Shown: one piece after another, positions 7,192 to 14,397 of the stretch
Layout: every line of letters begins with the position of its first letter
Position numbering within the stretch: position 1 is the stretch's first letter
NCBI GenBank assembly: GCA_964415395.1
Contig: CAYPZU010000029.1
Location: forward strand, 1-25,749
DNA: 25,749 nucleotides
Direction: 5' to 3'
DNA from: CAYPZU01 sp964415395
GTDB taxonomy: Bacteria; Chlamydiota; Chlamydiia; Chlamydiales; SM23-39
Notes under the pieces: generated by a model
What the model was told of the DNA's origin: nothing
The model's database searches: none
What the model saw: the letters and a program-made list of their open reading frames with translations, nothing else
Translations under genes and position numbers: made by a program

Positions 7192-8240
7192 GATTTGAAT
7201 TCCAGCGTGAGGCGGGCGATCAGCTCTTGTGCGGTGAGCGATTCGCAAAAACGGAAATTTTCTCCGGCCCAAAGGGCCATGAAATCGATGTTGTCTTTGG
7301 CGGCGGCCGCTTTCCGCATCGGGGCAATGAGCGATTGGGCGAGGGGATAGGGAGGGATCTCTTCTTCCATTCCTTCCATTTCCCTGACGAACCGGTTTTC
7401 GAGAACGCGCCCCCATCTTCCGGAGAAGCAGCGGGTCAGCTCGGTGGGGTGCTCTTTCCTTTCTAAAAGGGCTTTCTTGTAGGCGGGGTGGGCGCCGCTT
7501 TCTTTGCACGCGACGAAGGCAGTTCCCATTTGGACTGCGCAGGCGCCAGCCGTTAGCGCTTCGCGGATGTCGGCTGCGGCCATGATGCCGCCGGCTGCGA
7601 TCAGGGGTCTTTTGACGCGGGCTTTGACTTCTTCCACGAGGCCGAGAACGGGAAACAGACTCTCATGGGCCGAGCCTAAAAAAGTGCCCCGGTGGCCGCC
7701 TGCCTCGCTTCCCTGGCAGACGATGAAATCAACGCCCATCTCCTGCAGCGCAGCCGCTTCATTTGGGTTTGTGGCTGTCCCGATCACAAGGGTATTTCTT
7801 TTGTGGAAATCGCGGATGACCGATACGGGGGGGATGCCGAAGGTGAAGCTGAAGACGGGGATGTTCTCGTCCATCAGGACGCTCACCTGTTTTTCGAACG
7901 AGGGGGGCGGCTCCAGTTCGAGGGTGGTTGAAAAGCCCGCTTCCCGTTCGTAGCTTTTCAGCTTTTTTACAAACTTCTCGAAGGAGACGACTTCGTGGGG
8001 CATCGAATAGAAAAATAAATTGACTGCGAAGGGTCTGCGGGTCGCCTCGCGGATCTCCCGGATCGCTTTTTTGATCTCGTCGGGCTGCATGAGGCCTGCG
8101 CCGAGCGACCCGAGGGCGCCCGCTTTCGAGGCTGCGGCGGCCAGCTCCGGCCCGGCTACGCCGCCGGCCATAGGGGCCTGGATGATAGGGGCTTCGAGGC
8201 GGAGGCGCTCGGTGAGTGGAGTGGCGGGCCAGGGGTTCAT
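7188..8240 (-). CDS. Nitronate monooxygenase (FMN-dependent, class I)
   Basis: The 350-aa TIM-barrel flavoenzyme should oxidise nitronates such as propionate-3-nitronate with O2, detoxifying nitro compounds; it acts in the cytosol. Family signatures are present in order: QAPMAGGV near the N-terminus, the substrate-region IVCQGSEAGGHRG with its conserved histidine, the phosphate-binding AAGGI, and the ACAVQMGTAF strand. The length is normal for the family. Related 2-nitropropane dioxygenase/FabK-type enoyl reductases share the fold, so FabK is the main alternative; the GSEAGGHRG form favours nitronate monooxygenase. No strong ribosome-binding site precedes the ATG. The gene leads the pair with the exported phosphoesterase and diverges from the tRNA-Ser. 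Confidence 0.88.
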   Translation of the reverse strand: MNPWPATPLTERLRLEAPIIQAPMAGGVAGPELAAAASKAGALGSLGAGLMQPDEIKKAIREIREATRRPFAVNLFFYSMPHEVVSFEKFVKKLKSYEREAGFSTTLELEPPPSFEKQVSVLMDENIPVFSFTFGIPPVSVIRDFHKRNTLVIGTATNPNEAAALQEMGVDFIVCQGSEAGGHRGTFLGSAHESLFPVLGLVEEVKARVKRPLIAAGGIMAAADIREALTAGACAVQMGTAFVACKESGAHPAYKKALLERKEHPTELTRCFSGRWGRVLENRFVREMEGMEEEIPPYPLAQSLIAPMRKAAAAKDNIDFMALWAGENFRFCESLTAQELIARLTLEFKS

Positions 8241-8280
8241 AGCTTTTAGATACCATTTGAACGATAAAATTCCTATTCGG

Positions 8281-8310
8281 TTGAGAATTTTCCGCCACTT
8301 TTTGTATACT
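8281..8310 (+). promoter_or_regulatory. Promoter of tRNA-Ser
   Basis: TTGAGA (8281-8286) and TATACT (8305-8310) are separated by 18 bp, and the -10 box ends 7 bp before the first tRNA base. This is a good sigma-70-type match for a stable-RNA promoter. It lies in the spacer shared with the divergent nitronate monooxygenase gene. Confidence 0.7.
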
Positions 8311-8317
8311 TTCCGGC

Positions 8318-8406
8318 GGAAAGATGTCTGAGCGGCTTAAGGAGCGCGCCTCGAAAGCGTGAGTACGCTTCAACGTGTACCGTGGGTTCGAATCCCACTC
8401 TTTCCG
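8318..8406 (+). tRNA. tRNA-Ser (anticodon CGA)
   Basis: An 89-nt class II tRNA. The acceptor stem GGAAAGA (8318-8324) pairs with TCTTTCC (8399-8405), and G8406 is the serine-typical discriminator base. The anticodon loop CTCGAAA (8350-8356) gives anticodon CGA at 8352-8354, which reads UCG. The long variable arm is built on GTAC/GTAC pairing, and the T arm GTGGG-TTCGAAT-CCCAC is canonical. The 3' CCA is not encoded, so it must be added by a nucleotidyltransferase. The anticodon stem contains one G-U pair. Antisense reading of this gene gives a spurious ORF (8273-8551). Confidence 0.97.
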
Positions 8407-8424
8407 AACTCTGTGAGGAAAGAA

Positions 8425-8610
8425 GCAACACGCCAGTGCGTGTTGCGGGTGGGATTAGAATGAAGCCCGATGTTTTTGCTTTGCGAAAACCGGGCGAATC
8501 GCCGGCCCGGCAGGACGAGCTGCGGAGCAGCTCGCCGTGAGGGCATCCCATGCGCGGATGCGCATGCAGGATAGGGGGCGGCTGGGGGAAAGGGGCTTGC
8601 CCTTTCCCCC
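8425..8610. repeat. Hairpin cluster downstream of tRNA-Ser
   Basis: Five hairpins lie in 186 bp: 8425-8446 (9-bp perfect stem, GCAACACGC), 8490-8510 (6 bp, CCGGGC), 8516-8534 (8 bp, CGAGCTGC), 8549-8566 (7 bp, CATGCGC) and 8584-8610 (11-bp perfect stem, GGGGGAAAGGG). No credible ORF with a ribosome-binding site lies here. The stretch may be a structured RNA read through from the tRNA promoter, a repeat mosaic, or debris of an insertion at the tRNA 3' end. The region 8407-8638 holds nothing else that I can identify. Confidence 0.65.
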
Positions 8611-8638
8611 GCCTCTTCCCTCCCCCCTACCGGAACTT

Positions 8639-10144
8639 ATGCCAAACACTCTCCAGACCCTAACCCCATCCCAGATCCCGACTTTCTGCTTCTTTCCGAA
8701 CCACTCCCGCCAATCGGAAAAATTCCAGCCGCACGACGACGCGCATCACCACTCTCAAATTTACGACGCCAACTCCGTCTGCGACTATGCCTTAGCCGCT
8801 CTCAAAGCCGCCCCCCGCTCCCTCGCTCCGCACGCAATCGCAGTCCTCAAATCCCCGACGGCCCAACTCCAGATTAAACGGGATCTGGTCGAAGAGCATG
8901 TCGACCGGAGAGTGCAGCTCTTTTTCCAGCAGGCGATTTTGTGCCACAAGACCCCCTTTGTCTATGAAGCAAGCGGCGCGGAAGATCAAATTGGAAGTGG
9001 GCAAAGCCTCAAAGTGAAATCCAAAGCGGTCCTGAAAACCCAGGCGGCCCATTCCAGCACATTTCCCTGCCTATACGCTTCTCTCAGAGATGAAGACGGC
9101 GACGCCGACCCGTCGACTCAATTCGTTTTTCTGAAGCACTCCGCAGCTTACCGGAGCCACAATGCGACCGTTGAGCTGCCCGACTACGTGAACAAGACCG
9201 ATACCCGCCTCGACGGGAAGACAAATGAAAATAAGCTCCGCGCAAGAAGCCTCAAACTGATCAACCGGTGCGCGTCAGGCGCGATCGACCCGGTCAAAGC
9301 GACCCGTCTTTTCTTAAAAATATTCATCGAAGAATCGGATGCGCTTGCCGACGCCCTCAGCGAAGACGACCCGAGAAAACAGGTCGCCGCGATCTACCGC
9401 GACCACGCTCGGGGGATCAGCGAGGAAATCCAGGGCTCCGACGAGATTTTCGATCGGATCATGGGCGTGAAGCTCTCCGACGGGGCAGAAGAGCACCTTC
9501 TCCGCGAAATCGTATACCGCCGCCGCTTTACGTTGATCCAGCAGGCGGAGTTCATTCATAGCCAGGTCGCGAAAAAGATCTTCGAGGCGCAGGCGAAAAT
9601 CTTCGGCGTTCAGGCCTCCAAAATCAAGTCAGTCGACTTCCGGCTCCGCTTCGCCCTGTTAAAACAGTTCTCGGGCCAGAGCCGCCGCACTTTGGAAAAG
9701 CTGTTCTGCGTCTCTCTCGAACAATTATCTGCATCGGCCGTCTCAAGGCAAAAACTCCGGACGGCCCATCAGGCTCTATCAGACAGCCAGAAAAAGAAAA
9801 TCGCAGTCTTGTCCCGCGACTTGAGAGCGCTTTTCTCCGATTTGCAAAGGCGCGAGTTTTTGTTCCGCGCGGAGTTATTTAAGGATCTCAGGACGCGGCT
9901 GAAAGATTGGACGCAAGTCCAGTTTTCAGCCCGCTACAGGAGCTCCCATCCCCATTCTCCGATGAGCCAGGCGATGGTTTCACGCCTCGAGCAGCCGACG
10001 CGCGTGGCGGCGAAAGCGGTTTATGCAACCCCGCTTTCGCAGCGCTGCAAGGATATGACCGTCCAAAAAGCGAGGAATATCTCCTCGGTGTTCGGCATCG
10101 ATCCGGGACTTTTTCTCCCTTCTCTCTTCACTTCAGAAGAATGA
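8639..10144 (+). CDS. Large protein with C-terminal XRE-like helix-turn-helix
   Basis: The 501-aa protein has no signal peptide or membrane segment. Most of it is helical and charged, with no recognised domain. The C-terminus (about residues 417-497) reads as a helix-turn-helix of the Cro/C1 (XRE) type: LKDWTQVQFSARY (helices 1-2), a longer His/Pro/Ser-rich turn, MSQAMVSRLEQ (recognition helix, compare the usual s.stiSrlE), then MTVQKARNISSVFGIDPGLF resembling helices 4-5. It is thus a probable DNA-binding protein. An open frame extends upstream to 8537, but that part only translates the GC hairpins, so the ATG at 8639 is preferred; the ribosome-binding site is weak. The coding strand is strongly C-rich at its 5' end (53 C against 21 G in 8761-8880), unlike the G-rich plus strand around it. 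Its stop abuts the convergent YncE-like stop. Confidence 0.78.
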   Translation: MPNTLQTLTPSQIPTFCFFPNHSRQSEKFQPHDDAHHHSQIYDANSVCDYALAALKAAPRSLAPHAIAVLKSPTAQLQIKRDLVEEHVDRRVQLFFQQAILCHKTPFVYEASGAEDQIGSGQSLKVKSKAVLKTQAAHSSTFPCLYASLRDEDGDADPSTQFVFLKHSAAYRSHNATVELPDYVNKTDTRLDGKTNENKLRARSLKLINRCASGAIDPVKATRLFLKIFIEESDALADALSEDDPRKQVAAIYRDHARGISEEIQGSDEIFDRIMGVKLSDGAEEHLLREIVYRRRFTLIQQAEFIHSQVAKKIFEAQAKIFGVQASKIKSVDFRLRFALLKQFSGQSRRTLEKLFCVSLEQLSASAVSRQKLRTAHQALSDSQKKKIAVLSRDLRALFSDLQRREFLFRAELFKDLRTRLKDWTQVQFSARYRSSHPHSPMSQAMVSRLEQPTRVAAKAVYATPLSQRCKDMTVQKARNISSVFGIDPGLFLPSLFTSEE

Positions 10145-11524
10145 TCATCTTGCGATTGTAACGGTTGCGGGAGAGGACTCGATCCCTTCGCAAACGCTGA
10201 CCACATAATAGGTGATCGTCTGTCCGCTCCGGATGTTATGGTCGATGAACTCAAACGGGCCGGTTCCGGGGACGCTTCCTGCCAGATCTTGGCGGCTGGC
10301 GTCTCTATAGATGTTAAACATGTCGGGCCGGTTAAAACCAGGATAGGTCCAGGTCAGGATATTCAGACGGTCTGTATAAAAGAGGAATTTTTCCAGCCCT
10401 GCAGTTCCCCGGAGATTGTATGGGGGAAGCGCGCAATTGACAGAGGGGCGTATCCCGACCGAGATGGCAAATGCCCCAACAGGTCCGTAGGGGGTGATGG
10501 TCATATTCGAGAGTTCCAGGACGTTCAACGCCCCCCCAAAGGTCGGAACGAAGATTTGGCTGCCGTCCGTACTTAAAGCCGTAAAAAAGGAAGGGCCTGA
10601 TGTGACAATCATCGGATCCATCATGTTGGAAGCTGTATCATAAATGGATAGGTACGCTGCGTTGCTCATCGAGATGACAGCTTTGGAATCGTCAGGTGTG
10701 AAGAGGATATTGAATGGAGTGGCGCCAAGGGCTAACGGAGGGGCGGCTGTATCGGTAGCGGTTTCAATCACAGAAATGGAATCGCTTCCTGTGTTTCCGA
10801 CGACAACCGTGCTGCCGTCAAAAGAAACGCCTATTCCCTGCGGCGCGCTACCGATATTCGTTGTGATGAAAGTGACGGAGTTATCCGAGAGGTTGACCAC
10901 GCCGACGCTTGGAGTGCCGGAATTCGTCACATAGAGTTTGGCTCCGTCGGGAGTGATCGCCAAGCCTCTTGGAGATGATCCTCCCCCCATAGGAATGGTC
11001 GCCGTCACCATGTTCGTGGCTGTCGAGAAGGCTGTTACGTCATTTCCCGTAACGTTGCACACGTATCCCATCGACCCATCGGGCGAAAAAAGGAGAAAGT
11101 TCGGAGCCGCTCCGGTAGGAATGGACGTGGTTGCAAAAGTTTGCACGTCGATGGCCGTGACCGAACTTCCGCTGTTATTGCATACATACACAGTCGATCC
11201 GTTGGGGTGGACGACGATGTATTGCGGACCCGCAGCCCCTGTAGGGATCATAGCGCCTGCCGGAATGATCATGTTGGTCGAGGTGTCGATTGCGGTGACG
11301 GTGGCGCTGCCATTATTTGCAACGAAAGCGCGCGACCCGTCGGGAGTGACAGCGATAAATTGCGGAGACATGCCCGTCATCAGGGTGGTGATCAAGTTTG
11401 TTTCGAAATCGTAGATGTCGATCGTCGTACCTCCTACGTGGCCGATATAGGCGTAGGGAGCGGCGAAAACCGCTTGCGCGGCTGTCAGCGAGAGGACTAG
11501 AAATGCGCGGAAGGAATTTAGCAT
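10145..11524 (-). CDS. Exported YncE-type beta-propeller with C-terminal Fn3-like domain
   Basis: This 459-aa exported protein has a signal peptide (about residues 1-21, ending AVFA-AP). A series of about 42-residue repeats follows with the YVTN/YncE pattern: PDGSRAFVANNGSATVTAID, HPNGSTVYVCNNSGSSV, PDGAKLYVTNSGTPSVGVVN, FDGSTVVVGNTGSDSISVIE and so on, consistent with a seven-bladed propeller over about residues 22-355. The last ~90 residues (from about PPYNLRG) look like a fibronectin type III-like beta-sandwich, with LTWTYP, FNIYRD and YYVVSVCEGIESSPA. Such proteins usually bind other macromolecules at the envelope, but no ligand can be deduced. The ribosome-binding site AAGGTG precedes the ATG. 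It diverges from the outer-membrane barrel gene, and its stop abuts that of the XRE-like gene with no space between. Confidence 0.88.
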   Translation of the reverse strand: MLNSFRAFLVLSLTAAQAVFAAPYAYIGHVGGTTIDIYDFETNLITTLMTGMSPQFIAVTPDGSRAFVANNGSATVTAIDTSTNMIIPAGAMIPTGAAGPQYIVVHPNGSTVYVCNNSGSSVTAIDVQTFATTSIPTGAAPNFLLFSPDGSMGYVCNVTGNDVTAFSTATNMVTATIPMGGGSSPRGLAITPDGAKLYVTNSGTPSVGVVNLSDNSVTFITTNIGSAPQGIGVSFDGSTVVVGNTGSDSISVIETATDTAAPPLALGATPFNILFTPDDSKAVISMSNAAYLSIYDTASNMMDPMIVTSGPSFFTALSTDGSQIFVPTFGGALNVLELSNMTITPYGPVGAFAISVGIRPSVNCALPPYNLRGTAGLEKFLFYTDRLNILTWTYPGFNRPDMFNIYRDASRQDLAGSVPGTGPFEFIDHNIRSGQTITYYVVSVCEGIESSPATVTIAR

Positions 11525-11584
11525 AATTCACCTTAAGCTCGAGGGCGGAATCGTAACAAAAAATAGTATTATGCACAAAAAACT

Positions 11585-11612
11585 TCGACATATTTTCCCC
11601 GAACGGTAGAAT
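11585..11612 (+). promoter_or_regulatory. Candidate promoter for the outer-membrane barrel gene
   Basis: TCGACA (11585-11590, 5 of 6 to consensus) and TAGAAT (11607-11612, 5 of 6) are 16 bp apart. Transcription would start about 4-6 nt before the ATG at 11623, which would leave almost no leader; that favours translation from the nearby ATG at 11632 or 11635, or a nearly leaderless mRNA. Moderate sequence match only. Confidence 0.35.
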
Positions 11613-11622
11613 CCGGTGTAGT

Positions 11623-12231
11623 ATGGCTCAAATGATGACCCAGATTTGCCGCGCTTTCGCTCTGGCGCTGATCTTGCCGGCTGCGTCTCTTGGCTCTTTT
11701 GAATGGCTCACGGAGGCGAAAGCCTCTTACTTTCATCCGACAGGTTCGACTTTTAAGAATATCTACGGCGGGTCGGGGCTTTACGGCCTCGAAATGAGCT
11801 TTTCTACGGTGGACAGACTCTATGTATGGACTTCGGCGAGCGCTTTCTATAAATCGGGAGAGACCGATTTCGGAACGGATACTTCTGTGGTTTTCGTGCC
11901 GATAGGGCTTGGGCTGAAGTACTTCCTGACGCCTGATCCGGTGAAGCTTTATATCGGCGCAGGCGGGATTATCGAATACGTCCGGACGCATGACGAGTCC
12001 GATTTCGTTCCGGAGCATACCTCGAAGTGGGGCGGAGGCGGGATCGCCAAATTCGGCGTGCTGTGGAATTGCACCCGTTCCTTTTTCCTCGACTTTTTCG
12101 TCGACTACTCAATCGTTCAGGTCAATAACAGCGACAGTTTGGGCGGGACGCTGAGCCCCCAGAACGCCGACATGAGCGGCGTTTCCGGAGGAGCTGCGAT
12201 AGGCTACCGGTTCGGCGGCTGCAGCAACTAG
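11623..12231 (+). CDS. Outer-membrane beta-barrel protein (OmpW/OmpA-barrel-like)
   Basis: The 202-aa protein has a signal peptide (about residues 1-24, hydrophobic FALALILPAASLG). It is followed by alternating aromatic/hydrophobic strands typical of an 8-stranded barrel, for example KASYFHP, YGLEMSFST, YVWTSASAFY, VFVPIGLGLKYFL, VKLYIGAGGIIEYV, FFLDFFVDYSIVQV and GGAAIGYRFGG. The barrel ends a few residues before the C-terminus instead of on a terminal aromatic residue. Two cysteines (in LWNCTR and the tail GGCSN) could form a disulfide. The start could be any of three Met codons (11623, 11632, 11635); none has a strong ribosome-binding site. Its stop overlaps that of the convergent Cys-rich gene in CTAG. 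Pore or adhesion function is unknown. Confidence 0.82.
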   Translation: MAQMMTQICRAFALALILPAASLGSFEWLTEAKASYFHPTGSTFKNIYGGSGLYGLEMSFSTVDRLYVWTSASAFYKSGETDFGTDTSVVFVPIGLGLKYFLTPDPVKLYIGAGGIIEYVRTHDESDFVPEHTSKWGGGGIAKFGVLWNCTRSFFLDFFVDYSIVQVNNSDSLGGTLSPQNADMSGVSGGAAIGYRFGGCSN

Positions 12232-12941
12232 TTATTTTGCGGACCTACGTGAGAAAGAGGGACGACTGTCGCGCTGTTTCGGGGCGAACAGCATCCAGCC
12301 TGGCGAAGCTCTCTTCCTACGCAGCATATGCTTTCCACGCAGCAGGGGATGGCGGCGCAGCAGCCAGCGCACTTAGTGACGCATTGCATGCTCTTTTTTA
12401 AATGAACCAAAAGCCTTTTTTCTACCGTGCAGCAGCATCCGCCGTTATCGAGCGGAGAGGCGCAGCGGACTTCTTTTAGGATGCAGCCGGGAACGCATTG
12501 CATAATCCATTGCGTGCAGGTCAGTTTCCATTTCTTGTAGGTGGAAGTTCCTCCATCAGCTAGTTTCTTGTCGATCGCTTCAAGTTGGCTGGCGAATTCA
12601 CCTCTTCTTGGCGTTAAGGGAGATCGGGGGGGCTTTGGAACCTGCAGAAGGGCGTCGGGGGAACGGGGCGCTGGAGAATCATCGGAGTTCCTGGCCTGCT
12701 GCCGCTCCTGAAACCGTCGAGCGCCGCCTACATCGATACGGAGGACGCGGAAAGGAGCGGGAGCTGCTGGCGCCTGCGCGACTGACCCGGGTACGTCGGG
12801 TTCGGGGACGCCGTAGACTGGAGCTGCTGCTGCTGCGGCATTATCATTGTCTTCGGGAGGGGGGTCGATAATGATTTGGCGGAGAGGTCCTGGGGGCGTG
12901 CCTGTAAAACTGTATTCTGCTGGATAGATTGGAAAGGCCAT
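12228..12941 (-). CDS. Pro/Ala-rich protein with 17-cysteine C-terminal domain
   Basis: No family is recognised. The 237-aa protein has a low-complexity, Pro/Ala-rich N-terminal half (about residues 15-115) and no obvious signal peptide. The C-terminal half is compact and carries 17 cysteines between residues 142 and 218, many as CC or CCC pairs (169-171, 194-195, 200-201, 206-207, 217-218). Such a pattern could bind zinc or iron-sulfur clusters, be palmitoylated in a host cell, or form disulfides like chlamydial cysteine-rich envelope proteins. The lack of a signal peptide argues against simple Sec export. The start has an AAGGA ribosome-binding site and a good upstream promoter. A secreted effector modified by host palmitoyltransferases is a speculative but attractive reading. 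Confidence 0.75.
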   Translation of the reverse strand: MAFPIYPAEYSFTGTPPGPLRQIIIDPPPEDNDNAAAAAAPVYGVPEPDVPGSVAQAPAAPAPFRVLRIDVGGARRFQERQQARNSDDSPAPRSPDALLQVPKPPRSPLTPRRGEFASQLEAIDKKLADGGTSTYKKWKLTCTQWIMQCVPGCILKEVRCASPLDNGGCCCTVEKRLLVHLKKSMQCVTKCAGCCAAIPCCVESICCVGRELRQAGCCSPRNSATVVPLSHVGPQNN

Positions 12942-12976
12942 ATTATTCCTTAAATATGAATTAAATAATCTTTAAG

Positions 12977-13005
12977 ATTATAATGAAAAATTAAATTAAA
13001 GTAAA
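12977..13005 (-). promoter_or_regulatory. Promoter of the Cys-rich gene
   Basis: On the minus strand TTTACT (13000-13005) and a perfect TATAAT (12977-12982) are separated by 17 bp, in a very AT-rich spacer 36 bp upstream of the ATG at 12941. The AAGGA ribosome-binding site falls inside the implied leader. Confidence 0.65.
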
Positions 13006-13092
13006 TTGAGATAAGTGAATGTATTATATTAAAGAAAAACTGCTTAAAGACCAAGCTCTTAACAAGCCTGTCCCGATAATAAGAAGAAATGT

Positions 13093-13167
13093 CAGGATGG
13101 ATTAGGATCAGGGGATGTAGATAAAATTTATTTATCTTTTCCTATCCTTATGATCCTGCCCATCCTG
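13093..13167. repeat. Inverted array of AGGAT/ATCCT units (periodic hairpin)
   Basis: The left arm has AGGAT at 13094 and 13104 and a degenerate GGGAT at 13112. The right arm has ATCCT at 13144, 13153 and 13162. Unit spacing is 8-10 bp, and the arms are imperfect reverse complements. The core GATAAA-ATTTA-TTTATC (13120-13136) is a perfect 6-bp stem. The element ends 20 bp beyond the stop of the membrane-protein gene read on the minus strand, so it may define that 3' end. Confidence 0.75.
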
Positions 13168-13186
13168 TTATTTTTTCTGAATTCTC

Positions 13187-13681
13187 CTACCGCTTGCCGA
13201 GGTATTTCCGGTAGAGGCTGTAGGAGCGTCCGATGAAGACGCCCAGAATGATGCCCGAAATGAGGGCGTCGGGGAGAAAGAGATGGGAGGCTCTTTCAGG
13301 ATGGACGGAGTATTGGTAGCCGAAGAAGTAGCGGACGATGAAAATGGCAAGGACGAGAAAGAGGATCGTATAGGAGCCGGGGATCGAAAGGATTTGCTTC
13401 GACCTGTCGGCATGGACAGTCCATTTCCGGACGAGCCAATGGCCTAAAAAAGAGCCGATTCCGATTCCCGTAATCCAGAATCCAAAGAAGCCGATATGGC
13501 CGTGGAGTCGGTGGTAAAGCCAGATGACGCTGGCGGCGAAGAAGAGCGCGGGGAGGATGAACAGCTGCTGGATCGGCAAAGTGCGGGGATGCGCGGCCTT
13601 GATCCCGATCATCATCAGATAAAGGAAGATGACGAAGACCCACCAGGGAGTTCCTCCAATCAGTTTACTCAGCTCTTCCAT
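13187..13681 (-). CDS. Polytopic membrane protein, possibly DUF6622-like
   Basis: A 164-aa inner-membrane protein with about five hydrophobic segments: around WWVFVIFLYLMMIGI, LFILPALFFAASVIWLY, FFGFWITGIGIGSFLGHW, YTILFLVLAIFIVRYFFGY and ALISGIILGVFIGRSY. The N-terminal TPWWVFVIFLYLMMIGIKA resembles the DUF6622 family of small bacterial membrane proteins, but the assignment is tentative. An upstream in-frame ATG at 13750 would overlap the deformylase gene; the ATG at 13681 has an AGGA site 7 bases upstream and lies just beyond the deformylase stop, so it is chosen. It is probably co-transcribed with the exported peptide deformylase. Function is unknown. Confidence 0.75.
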   Translation of the reverse strand: MEELSKLIGGTPWWVFVIFLYLMMIGIKAAHPRTLPIQQLFILPALFFAASVIWLYHRLHGHIGFFGFWITGIGIGSFLGHWLVRKWTVHADRSKQILSIPGSYTILFLVLAIFIVRYFFGYQYSVHPERASHLFLPDALISGIILGVFIGRSYSLYRKYLGKR

Positions 13682-13689
13682 GCTTGATC

Positions 13690-14352
13690 CTATAGGTTCT
13701 TTATCTCCAGCCATTGGTTGCGGGGACATTTTTTTTGCCAATTCGCCCACTCGATCCGATAGGAGGGCAGCTCGTTCAGCTCGACCCAGTGGAGGTGTTC
13801 GTCGTTTTCGATCCGGTCGGGGAAGCGGATTCCGTCGAGGTGGTCGATCTCATGTTGGAAAATGCGGGCGGTGTAGCCGGAAAATTCTTTGGTAGCGACA
13901 TGCCCTTCGCGGTCGTAGGCGCGGATTAAAATCTGGGAAGAGCGGGGGACGAGGCCGCAGACGCGGGAAGTGGAAAAACAGCCTTCTCTCCAAACATTCA
14001 TTTCATCCGACCGCCAGACGATTTCGGGATTGATGTAAACGTCGATTTGGGGAGGAGGGGCTTGGGTCTGGCCTTGGACGAATACGCCCGTGGCGGCAGA
14101 ATCGACGAGGATGATCCGTTTCTTGATCCCGATCTGGGGAGCGGCAAGGCCGACCAGGATCGATTTACTGTAGTCGCGGGTTTCTCCGAAAGCGGTATCG
14201 AACATTCCTTCGATAATGGATTGGATCTCTTCGCTGCGGATCGAGGCGGGGGAAACTTCCTCGGATCTTTCGTTGAGGAGAGGGGCGGACGGCTCGATGA
14301 AGGGGGAGGCCATGCAAACAAGGGGGGTAAGAATCAGAAAGAGGATTTTCAT
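13690..14352 (-). CDS. Peptide deformylase-like protein with signal peptide
   Basis: The 220-aa protein has all three peptide deformylase motifs: GLAAPQIG (motif 1), EGCFS (motif 2, metal ligand Cys at about 125) and HEIDHLDG (motif 3, ligands His167 and His171 with catalytic Glu168). The usual enzyme removes the formyl group from nascent proteins in the cytosol. Here the motifs are preceded by about 45 residues starting MKILFLILTPLVCMAS, which reads as a Sec signal peptide. The ATG at 14352 is used because the open frame beyond it lies across the divergent gene. An exported deformylase would not meet nascent chains; it might process formyl-Met peptides or another amide in the periplasm. It is followed 8 bp downstream by a membrane-protein gene. 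The catalytic set looks intact. A housekeeping copy is expected elsewhere. Confidence 0.87.
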   Translation of the reverse strand: MKILFLILTPLVCMASPFIEPSAPLLNERSEEVSPASIRSEEIQSIIEGMFDTAFGETRDYSKSILVGLAAPQIGIKKRIILVDSAATGVFVQGQTQAPPPQIDVYINPEIVWRSDEMNVWREGCFSTSRVCGLVPRSSQILIRAYDREGHVATKEFSGYTARIFQHEIDHLDGIRFPDRIENDEHLHWVELNELPSYRIEWANWQKKCPRNQWLEIKNL

Positions 14353-14397
14353 GTTTTGCAGCTTATCGCAAAAGAAGATTTCTGGTAAAACGTTCGC

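Noticed and set aside
7192..7509. 106-residue N-terminal extension of the phosphoesterase
   Set aside because: It lies in the nitronate monooxygenase gene and is Arg/Pro-rich; the ATG at 7191 starts a normal signal peptide.
8273..8551. 92-aa minus-strand ORF over the tRNA-Ser
   Set aside because: It is the antisense translation of the tRNA (ERVGFEPT-like peptide is typical of this artefact) and the hairpin cluster.
8537..8638. Upstream extension of the XRE-like protein
   Set aside because: It only translates GC hairpins into Pro/Arg/Gly; the ATG at 8639 fits better.
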